A stretch of DNA of 64,000 nucleotides from Adiantum capillus-veneris (taxonomy: Eukaryota > Streptophyta > Polypodiopsida > Polypodiales > Pteridaceae), in NCBI GenBank assembly GCA_014529385.2, contig CM043963.1:73637912-73701911 (forward strand), in the 5' to 3' direction. Each line of letters starts with the position of its first letter. Within the stretch, counting starts at the first letter, position 1. Position numbers and translations under genes: made by a program. The notes beneath the pieces are model-generated. The model saw only the letters and a list, made by a program, of their open reading frames with translations. It was not told the origin of the DNA and did no database searches. Of this stretch, positions 56,438-64,000 are shown piece by piece.

Positions 56438-56488
56438 GCCCGGGGTGAAAGCCAGGTATCCTAACCGGACTAGACGACAATGGAACCA
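56438..56488 (-). other. Primer site continuing into a tRNA-Glu 5' half
   Basis: The minus strand, starting exactly at the LTR end, reads TGGT then TCCATTG (acceptor 5' strand). It continues through a D-arm (GTCTAGTCCGGTTAGGAT), an anticodon stem and the loop CTTTCAC with anticodon TTC, and stops after CCCCGGG. That is the 5' half of a tRNA-Glu in sense orientation, fused to a TGGTTCCATTG primer site. The 3' half is absent, so it is not a tRNA gene. tRNA identity is from memory of plant tRNA-Glu. Confidence 0.6.
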
Positions 56489-57961
56489 TGAAACCGGCCT
56501 GTTCAATCCAAAAAGGGCGGTAGACTTTACTTTAAACCTTGATTTAGCTTTCACCCATTATTAGTCGTCTATTTTACCTGTACTTTCAAGACACAACAAA
56601 GGGGAGAGGGATATAGGCTGCTAGATTGCACCTGTATGAGTAGACCGACACCATATTGGCCCCTAACTTAGGCGCCCCTCTCGGTATTTCTTTATTGTTC
56701 AAAAGAGGGAATAAACGCTGTGGATCCCTACAAGTTGCCCTGCACACACTTGGCTGAATTCCAACTGTTCCGGCCCGATTTCGGCAGCATAACTGTACTA
56801 GGACCCTTCACAGTCAGTATTCCCACGCATTGACTGACTTTCCTGACGCATACGGGCACTTTGCAAAACCTGGCGAGAATCTGCAGCACGCTGAATTCTC
56901 TGTTTTCAGCCCTGAAAATGCGCCAGATCGCCTGTACAGCGGTCCCCTTGCGTCCCCGAACCTCCTGGGGGTATTAGGGTCCGTTTAGGGTCAAAACCCT
57001 AAACCTGCAAAAATACACAGCAGGCTGTAATTTACTATTTCGGGCTCCATTTCGCGTGCCGGTCGCATCCGTAGCAAGTCCTCGAGCTCCCGCACATGTA
57101 GGGCTACTTGCCCTTTGAATTGGAGGAGATTTCGAGCGTGAAACCTCTCCGAAGCACCTGTACCTGCGGGGGATTAGCCGCTAGCTAATCCAGTACCTGT
57201 GCAAGAGGCTCTTGCCTCGGCAATCGCGCATGAACCCACACAACTGTACATTGGTCAATTGAAAAGGCCACTAGTGGGGCATAACATACTGCCAAAGGGG
57301 AGAGAGAGGGCAGTGCGTAGCGTGTAGGGCATCACTCCTGGCACCGCACTGTGCATAAGAGGGAAAGCAAGCACTCCATAGCTCTTAACTTGTGACAAAA
57401 TCTGAAGAGCCTCTCCGAGCTTAAAATTCAGCGCCCCCTTCTCTTGCATGAGGAAAGTGCACCAGAAGGTGCCACTTGGCACATTTATAAGCATTTTCTC
57501 GTTTCGGGGTTGCCGCCTAAAAATCTCCCAACCGGTTGCCCAGTTGACTTCACGGCAGAGTAAGAAAATGTTCCCTTTGTGATTCCGGAGGTAATGACGC
57601 CAACACATTTTCAGGTCCCAAAATAGCAGTTTCCTAAATTTTAGGAGATGCTGCCATTGTATCTTTCTAGGTCATCCGACCCTCTTTGTACACTGCGGCC
57701 ACATCCATAACTGAAATGTAGCCTCTGTAGCAAAGGATTCCACTTTGGCTAGTCAATGACCCCACTTTGGCTAACCATAGTCCTTGTCGAACCTTAGTGC
57801 TCTCTTGCCCTCAGGCCTGGACTCCCTCTAGACAGTGTCACACTAGCTATGCAATGCAGGGTAATTAGATTTCCCGAGGGGTGTTTCCAAAAAGTGAAAG
57901 TAAATAGATAATAAGAAAGAAATCAATAAAAAGGATAGATAGTAGTCACACGCTGGTGACA
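56489..57961 (-). repeat. 5' LTR of G-II
   Basis: This is a partner of 50447-51922. The cassette lies near 56673-56696 on the minus strand. Confidence 0.9.
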
Positions 57962-57966
57962 CTGCC

Positions 57967-58634
57967 TGTGAGAGACAGGCTCTCAACATGTCCTCTAACG
58001 TCTGATTCATCCTCTCAGTTTGTCCGTCGGACTCAAGATGGTCAGAAGACGACATACTCAACTTCATCTTAAGGTGATCAAAGACATCTCACCAAAATCG
58101 GCCAGTGAACTTAGTATCTCGATCACTGACGATATCTTCTGGGAGACCATACAGCTTATAAAGCTGATCGACAAATAAAACCGCCAACTCATGGCTTTTT
58201 ACTGTCGACTTCGTTGGTATAAACTTCGCCATTTTTGTGAGTCTATCGACCACAACCCAAATAGCGTCATTGCCCTGACTAGTATTTGGCGAACCAACGA
58301 TGAAGTCCATGGAAATACTTTGCCACTTGGCATCTGGGATTTCCAATGGGTGTAGCAGGCCAGCTTTCCTAAGGCGCTCTGCCTTATTGACCTGAGCGCA
58401 TCTCTTCACATAGCTCTCTATGTAGGAGCGCATTCTTGGCCAATAGAAATATCGCTTGACCAAAGCCAAAGTTCTCTGGATGCCTGGGTGCCCAATGCCC
58501 AATGCCAGGAACATCGTGGCATTCACACAAAATCCTTTGTCGAATCTCGTTGATTTCCGGCAGGCAGACTTTACCATTTCTGAACAATAGTCCACCTCTA
58601 ATGGAGTATTGTCGCTGTCTCGTCTCTCCAGCAC
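57967..58634 (-). pseudogene. Integrase N-terminal part of F
   Basis: The minus strand carries GIQRTLALVKRYFYWPRM with degraded zinc-binding residues (KRCAQVNKAERLRKAG). The catalytic core follows: WQSISMDFIVGSPN, SDRDTKFTGRFW and SDGQTERMNQTLEDML. A TGA after FTGRFW (about 58090) and frame changes break it. The last codons adjoin the CTGCC target of G-II, and the rest is at 49551-50441. Confidence 0.8.
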
Positions 58635-59166
58635 GACTCACTTGGGTCTCCGGACCACCCAAGCCTGTATGCGAGTCATACCCCGCTTCGACCTCGTTCC
58701 ATATCTTGCCAAAATGGCCATCAGAACGACATAGCCCTCGGAGAGAGAGATAGAAATCCGTTGAGATTTCAGCCATAGACAAGGCATTAACCTCAAGAAT
58801 CCTGCTGAGTGCATCGGCAACTCGATTGCTGGATCCTTTTCTATAACGGATCTCAAAGTCAAACTCTTGCATAAGCTCAACCCATCTAGCCTTCCGGCCT
58901 CTGAGATCACCCTGATCACAGATATAGCGCAAGGAGTGATGATCTGTCCATGCAACAAACGTAGAGCCATACAAGTAGTGCCGCCATTTTCTCAGGGCGT
59001 GGATTGCGGCGTAAAGCTCCTTCTCATACATTGGATAACGCATCTCAGCGTCAGAAAGCTTCTTACTTTCAAACACAATAGGACGTCCCATCCTGATATA
59101 ATGCCGCACCAATAGCTTAATCAGTAGCATCCGTTTCAACCACAAACGGTTTGCTAGGATCCACAA
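58635..59166 (-). pseudogene. RNase H of F
   Basis: Minus-strand YEKELYAAIHALRKWRHYL, WTDHHSLRYICDQGDL and NRVADALSRI mark RNase H. The connection to the integrase domain (RQYSIRGGLLFRNGKVC) follows. The first catalytic Asp region (ETDATD) is at the end of the preceding frame, and a frame change lies near 59117. Confidence 0.8.
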
Positions 59167-59998
59167 TGTGTAATATTGGCGCAGTAGTCACCAAGTGCTT
59201 TAGTGTCCGAAAGCTCTCATCGAGACGCTCATTCCATACAACAGGGGGATTACCTTTACGATAAGGACTCGAAGTCTTCGGCCCTTTCACCCCTTCTTTT
59301 AAAAGTTGCGTAAGCGGAGCAGCAACTTTAGAGTAATCCTTGATAAACTTGCGAAAGAATCCAGTGAAGCCTAAAAAGGACTTTACTTGGCGTACATTCT
59401 TCAGAATGGGCCAATTTCGCACTTTATCCAATTTTTCAGGGTCAACGCGAATTCCATCGCGAGTAATGATGTGAACCAAGTACAGAAGCTCTTTCTTTAA
59501 GAATTGACAATTAGAAGCCTTAGCGTAAAGCTTCTCAGTTCTCAGTACTTCGAGAACAGTGCGTATATGCACTAGGTGCTCAGACAAACTTCGGTTGTAG
59601 ATCAAGATATCATCGAGAAATACAACAACGAAGTTGCCTAAAAATGGTCTCAACAGATCATTCATCATCTATTGGAATGTAGTTGTAGCATTGGTCAAAA
59701 CCAAAAGGCAAGACCAAAAACTCGTAGTGACCATAACGCGTATGGAAGCCTGTCTTAGGAATATCTTCCAGTTTGATCCGTATCTAATGAGAGTCTGATC
59801 GCAGGTCTATCTTCGTAAAATACAACGCTCCGTGGAACCGATCTATCATATCGTCCATGCGCGGGAGCGCATACTTGTTCTTGACAGTGAGCTTATTCAA
59901 CCCCTTGTAATCCATGTAAAAGCACATAGCGTTATCCTTCTTTCGAGAAAGTAGCACTGGCGCTTCCCACGGAGATTTGCTAGGCCGAACAAAACCCC
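59117..59998 (-). pseudogene. Reverse transcriptase of F
   Basis: The minus strand from 59998 carries [48 protein letters not shown] then TAG (59786-59784) where relatives have HQIR. It continues [10 protein letters not shown], and after a frame change FLGNFVVVFLDDILIY with the catalytic DD and VKSFLGFTGFFRKFI. It is distinct from B, C and G in sequence. The start of RT is cut by element E at 59999. Confidence 0.85.
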
Positions 59999-60279
59999 TG
60001 TTGCTAATTGGACTATTTTCTTATTTTTTTAATGATTAAATCTCGTTTTTAGGATATTTTATTATGTGCACTAAGAACTGTTAAAAAGATTGTAGCTATA
60101 GGAATTGCCATCAGGAACGGACAACTCTGATGTGTCATTTGATGGGTGACGGTAAACATCGCGAAGGAGTTTCCGTAAGTTCGGTGGAAAGGGCCGGGTT
60201 ACGAGTGCCTCTGATGCGTCACATGATGGGTGACGGGTGCATCAGTAAGGGGGCATCCCGTAGGCTAAGGAGGAAATCC
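59999..60279 (+). repeat. 5' LTR of E, first 281 bp only
   Basis: It matches 32558-32836 of B, including both TGACGG blocks, then stops at GAGGAAATCC. Confidence 0.85.
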
Positions 60280-60540
60280 CGCACACCGGTTACATCCGGA
60301 TCGGCATTCGAGGGGTTGACAACCAATGCAACTCCCGTGCAAGGACAGCTCAATCTTCGGATTGGCGAGTACAAGGACCGCGAATCATTTTTGATGGCAC
60401 CCATTGAGGGATGTGATATCATCTTGGGTATGCCATGGCACTTTCACATGACCCCTATTCCCGATTATGTGGAAAAGACCCTCACTTTTGATCATGGGGG
60501 TAAGAAAATAAAGATTCAAGCTGATGCAGGAGATTGGTAG
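60280..60540 (+). pseudogene. Protease C-terminal half of E
   Basis: It reads APIEGCDIILGMPWHFHMT, typical of the second half of Ty3 protease, in the same frame as the downstream pol and separated from it by TAG at 60538. The catalytic DTG half is deleted. An ORF spanning LTR and protease (60130-60540) is a fusion by deletion. Confidence 0.8.
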
Positions 60541-62565
60541 TTCCCAATTGTAAGCCATATCTCCATTAAGAAAGAAATGAAGAAGTGTGTTTCTGCTTAC
60601 TTGATTTTTGCAAAGGATAAAACTAGTAGGGACTCTCTCTCTAGTCTGGAAATTAAGCATCTTCAATTTATTGAAAAGTACAAGGATTGTTTCACGGAAA
60701 CACTTCCTGATGAACTCCCTCCGGTACCCCCGGAAGATCACCGCATAGATCTCATATCGGGTAGCTCGTCTCCCAATCAACCCCCTTATCGGGTGAGTCT
60801 TGCTCAGCAAGAGGAAATTTTGAAGCAAGTCAACGAGCTTCTAGAGAAAGGGTTAGTACGGCCCAGTGCTTCACCCTACTGCTCTCCAGTTCTACTGGTG
60901 CAGAAGAAAGATGGCACGTTTCGAATGTGCATAGACTACCGGTCTTTAAACAAGATCACAATCAAGAATCGCTTTCCGATCCCTCGGATTGATGATATAC
61001 TTGATAAGTTGCAGGGTGCAAGTGTCTTTAGTCACATAGACTTAAAGAGTGGGTATCATCAGATACGGATCGCCCCTGAGGATGTCCATAAGACTGCTTT
61101 CCACACGACCTTTGGACTATATGAATTTTTGGTAATGCCTTTCGGCTTGACCAACGCTCCTGCGACGTTCAATCGCATGATGGACCGCATTTTCAGCTCG
61201 TATCGAGCTTTTACGAGAGTATTCTTTGACGACATACTCATCTTCTCTAAGTCAGAAGAGGAACATCGGAAGCACTTGGACTTAGTGTTTCAAGAATTGC
61301 GAAAGCATGAGTTGCATGTGAATGCAAAGAAGAGCGAGTTCTTTCTCTCAGAGATACACTATCTCGGCCATATAGTCTCTCACAATCAAGTGAGTATGGA
61401 TCCTGCCAAGATCCGAGTGGTCGAAGATTGGCCTATTCCCACTACGGTACATGATGTACGTAGCTTTCTGGGATTATGTTCATATTATCGAAGGTTTGTC
61501 CGAGGATTTGCTCATGTAGCAGGACCACTTCATGATTTGACAAAGAAGAAGATTCCTTTCAGATGGGGATCGAGACAACAAGGAGCTTTTGATCGGCTCA
61601 AGTACTTGCTAAGCCATGGACCTATTTTGATAGTGCCTGACTTAAGGAAACCATTTGAGGTTCACTGCGATGCTTCAGGTGATTGCATCGGAGCAGTGTT
61701 AAACCAAGAAGGCCATGCAGTGGCTTATGAAAGCAGACGGCTTAAGGATGTAGAGTTGCATGCATCAATCTACGAAAAGGAACTCACAGCTGTGATTCAC
61801 GCCTTATCCAACTGGAAGCACTATCTTCTAGGAGCGGATTTTGTGATCAAGACTGATCACCAGAGTTTGCGGTATTTTCTTACGCAAAGGAAACTCTCTG
61901 AGAAGCAGATGAGGTGGGCAAACTTTTTGTCTATGTTTCACTTCCAGATCCTTCACACGGCTGGGAGTAAGAATGTAGTCGCAGACGCACTGTCTAGGCG
62001 GCCAAGGGTGAACGCTATCACTTCGGTGTATCACCAAGAATTAGAAGCACTACCGGATTTATATCCGAATGATCCAGACTTCTCCACCATCTGGGGAAAG
62101 CTACATCGTGGAGAGAATGAGTTTCCCTATTCCATTCGGGACGGTTATCTCTACCACCATCAGGCCATATGTGTGGCGGAACCATTAAGAAAGAAGATCA
62201 TGGATGAAGCACACGCTTCGCCTTATGCGGGTCATCAGGGGATTCTCCCTACGACCTTAGCAATGGGAAGATATTTCTTTTGGCCTAGCCTTAAAACTGA
62301 CATTGATAAGTATGTCAGGGAATGCTTGGTTTGCCAAAAAGTGAAGTATGATCGGCATAAGACGGTTGGGTTGCTACAACCTTTGCCTGTGCCTAATGAA
62401 CCTTGGGAAAGTATTGCCATGGACTTCATCATGGACCTCCCTAGAACTCAGACCGGAAATGACGCGATCTGGACCATTGTGGACAGGTTTAGCAAGCAAG
62501 CACACTTTATACCAGTGAAGAAAACGATAAAAGCAGATCATATGGCTAGGGTCTTCCTGGCATAG
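60541..62565 (+). pseudogene. Reverse transcriptase, RNase H and integrase of E
   Basis: This is a 662-codon open frame from ATG 60577. RT: PPYRVSLAQQEEILKQV, FRMCIDYRSLNKITIKNR, SHIDLKSGYHQIRIA, MPFGLTNAPATFNRMM and VFFDDILIFSKSE (catalytic DD). RNase H: CDASGDCIGAVLN, YEKELTAVIHAL, TDHQSLRYF and VADALSRRP, all four acidic positions present. Integrase: HASPYAGHQG and ECLVCQKVKYDRHK (HHCC), WESIAMDFIMDL. It ends at TAG 62563, which is CAG (Gln) in B. The enzymes would copy element RNA into DNA and integrate it. Confidence 0.9.
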
Positions 62566-63489
62566 ATCTTTAAGCATCATGGAATGCCTAAGTCAATTGT
62601 GAGTGATCGAGATCCTCGCATGACAGGAATTTTTTAGCATGCCTTGATGGATAATCTTGGTACAAAGCTGAATTTTTCATCTGCCTACCATCCTCAAACG
62701 GACGAGCAATGTGAGATAGCCAATTCCACAGTATTGGATATGTTAAAAGCTTATGTGTCAGACTGGCAATCTGACTGGGAGAAATATTTGCCTCTTGTTG
62801 AGTATGCGTATAACAATACCATACACTCATCGACGGGGAAAGCACCTTTTGAGATTCTCTATGGTAAGCCTTTGCTTCCACCGATCCTTTTAACTAAGGA
62901 TAAGATCTTTGCAGCCGATGAATTTGTCCGAGATTAGGACACTGCCTACGGGCAAGTTAGAAGAGCTATTCTACGCTCTCAGGAAAAGCATAAGAAAGCT
63001 GCAGACAAGCACAGAAGGAATCTAGACTTAACAGTCGGACAGTTAGTCTTACTTAAGTTTGAGAAGGCAAGACTTAAGAAACAAGCGTCTCATAAGGGGA
63101 AAGTGGTAAAACTTTTTACCCGTTATTATGGGCCGTTTAAGATCACTGAGCGAGTGAATGATGTCGCTTTCCGATTAGAGCTACCGCCTAATTGGAAGAT
63201 CCATAATGCTTTCCATGTCAGTTTACTCCGGCCGTATGTGGGACCGCCTCCAAGCGAGCCTAGTGCTAAGGAACCTCCTGAGGTTGAGGAAACAGAAGAA
63301 ATACTCCAACCGGAGCAGATAGTAAGTCATCAGGAGCGGTCTCTCAAATCCGGAAAGATAACACAGAAGTATTTGGTTAAGTTTAAGAACTATTCGAATC
63401 TAGATGCTCAGTGGATGACGTAGGAGGAATTAGCAACTTATCCCGAGATACTGGAGGTATATGTCCAAGCACTACAGTTGAGGTCAACT
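62566..63489 (+). pseudogene. Integrase C-half and chromodomain of E
   Basis: It continues in the same frame as the preceding segment, broken only by TAG codons at 62635 (TGG in B), 62935 and 63421. It reads IVSDRDPRMT, HPQTDEQCEIANSTVLD (the G and S of the usual DGQSE changed), YAYNNTIHSS and NAFHVSLLRPYVG, and the chromodomain EEILQPEQIVSHQERS ... YLVKFKNYSNLDAQWM. No frameshift is needed, unlike B. Confidence 0.85.
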
Positions 63490-63507
63490 GTTTAGAAGCC
63501 AGAGGGA
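63474..63507 (+). other. Inverted repeat and polypurine tract of E
   Basis: ACAGTTGA (63474-63481) and TCAACTGT (63484-63491), then AGAAGCCAGAGGGA up to the LTR at 63508. The layout is identical to B. Confidence 0.75.
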
Positions 63508-64000
63508 TGTTGCTATTTGGACTATTTTCTTAATTTTTTAATGATTAAATCTCTTTTTTAGGATATTTTATTATGTGCACTAAGAACTGTTAAAAAGATT
63601 GTAGCTACAGGAACTGCCATAAGGAACGGACAACTCTGATGTGTCATTTGATGGGTGACAGTAAACATCGCGAAGGAGTTTCCGTAAGTTTGGTGGAAAG
63701 GGCCGGGTTACGAGTGCCTCTGATGCGTCACATGATGGGTGACGGGTGCATCAGTAAGGGGGCATCCCGAAGGCTAAGGAGGAAATCCGAACTGAGTCAG
63801 AAAATACGTGTAAGAACGCAAGCACAAGAATAAAGATGGGTTCAATGAAGCTTTTTACAAAAAGCAAGAACAATCGCAGGAAGGCAGACGCTTTCCTGCG
63901 AGGAATCTATGTCTTCATTGCATCTGTGTCGTGTCCTTCACCCGGGGACGCCTGGAATGTGTCCGTGTAGCATTGTGTTCACGAACTGAGTGAGTTTTTA
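63508..64000 (+). repeat. 3' LTR of E (incomplete in window)
   Basis: It aligns with the B LTR from its start to about 63910, then more weakly (GGGACGCCTGGAA, GTGAGTTTTTA). Confidence 0.85.

Larger units (their letters stand above)
50447..57961 (-). mobile_element. Element G-II: minus-strand LTR element with inverted gag-protease block
   Basis: LTRs 50447-51922 and 56489-57961 (about 1.47 kb, very similar) carry a perfect target duplication CTGCC (50442-50446, 57962-57966) inside F integrase. The purine tract at the left LTR and primer-type sequence at the right LTR make it a minus-strand element. Pol (54660-52486) is on the minus strand as expected, but gag-protease (54716-56437) is on the plus strand. 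That block is therefore inverted in place. Confidence 0.9.
48324..59998 (-). mobile_element. Element F: minus-strand chromovirus, split by G-II, truncated by E
   Basis: Reading leftward: RT N-terminus (59998) to RT, RNase H and integrase (58634-57962), then G-II, then integrase continued (50441-49860), chromodomain (49763-49551), untranslated region and 3' LTR (48918-48324). The integrase reading (TLEDMLRACLSQ, then an F-E-AYNNS segment) resumes across G-II. Element E begins at 59999 within RT, so the protease, gag and 5' LTR would lie to the right of the window. Confidence 0.85.
59999..64000 (+). mobile_element. Element E: sister of B, lacking gag, running off the window
   Basis: It begins TGTTGCTAATTGG like the B LTR and inserts in F RT (left flank ACCCC). 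The 5' LTR is cut after about 281 bp and fused to protease, so the LTR remainder, primer site, leader and gag are deleted. It has the longest pol frame in the window. The 3' LTR starts at 63508 and continues past 64000. LTR sequence after about 63920 diverges from B. Confidence 0.85.

Noticed and set aside
56438-56488. Functional tRNA-Glu gene
   Set aside because: Only the 5' half (acceptor to anticodon stem) is present; no T-arm, 3' acceptor strand or terminator follows.
33851-63423. Reassigned nuclear code with TAG/TAA as glutamine
   Set aside because: Gln positions with stops are frequent, but Trp-to-TAG changes, TGA stops, frameshifts and large deletions in the same elements point to ordinary decay with C-to-T bias. 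CAA and CAG are used for Gln throughout.

Overview
This window is nuclear DNA from a land plant with a large, repeat-rich genome. The evidence is a wall of nested Ty3/gypsy LTR retrotransposons. Most carry chromodomains, and the clear primer sites match initiator tRNA-Met, except family G. There is one spliced DnaJ exon with a plant-type sequence and donor site, and long (GA)n and (GT)n microsatellites. A fern, another seed-free plant or a gymnosperm would all fit; I cannot place it further. Element letters used here (A, B, C, D, E, F, G, H, K) are my own labels. Only one host gene piece is convincing: the first coding exon of a J-domain protein at 20667-20831. No rRNA, intact tRNA gene or CRISPR array was seen.

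Layout, left to right. 1-2095: gag-protease remnant and an LTR-like region. 2212-19402: composite element C, which holds a first gag-to-integrase run (C1), then a second leader and second gag-pol run (C2). C1 is split by element D (3709-9372, minus, 411-bp LTRs, no recognisable pol, one unknown ORF). C2 is split by a solo C LTR (14814-16434, minus). 19403-21334: low-copy-looking sequence with the DnaJ exon. 21335-26550: old RT/RNase H relic split by element A-minus (21972-26318). 26822-31905: H-type LTRs, an RT fragment, and a G-like LTR split by a solo LTR K. 32401-41433: element A-plus with element B (32558-38637) nested in its 5' LTR. 42125-47493: G-I (minus). 48324-59998: element F (minus) with G-II (50447-57961) nested in its integrase. 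59999-64000: element E, sister of B, running off the window.

Nesting is supported by target-site duplications read directly: CCCAT (B), TATTT (A-plus), GGTAG (G-I), CTGCC (G-II), CTTAT (H2), and ACAAA/ACGAA (D, one mismatch). Interrupted reading frames also resume on the far side of the D, solo-C, A-minus and G-II insertions. All gag-pol regions here are broken by stops, frameshifts or deletions. E is the least damaged, with a 662-codon protease-to-integrase frame.

The most interesting signals are not genes. (1) In seven elements of six families with a readable 3' end, a perfect inverted repeat sits 16-21 nt inside the internal edge of the 3' LTR, next to the polypurine tract, with a different stem sequence in each family. 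(2) A poly(A)-like cassette is shared by otherwise dissimilar LTRs. (3) Element D carries an unknown, nearly open ~370-codon frame. (4) G-II has an inverted gag-protease block ending at a primer site that reads on as the 5' half of tRNA-Glu. (5) The A family carries a conserved, unrecognised C-terminal coding region and no pol.
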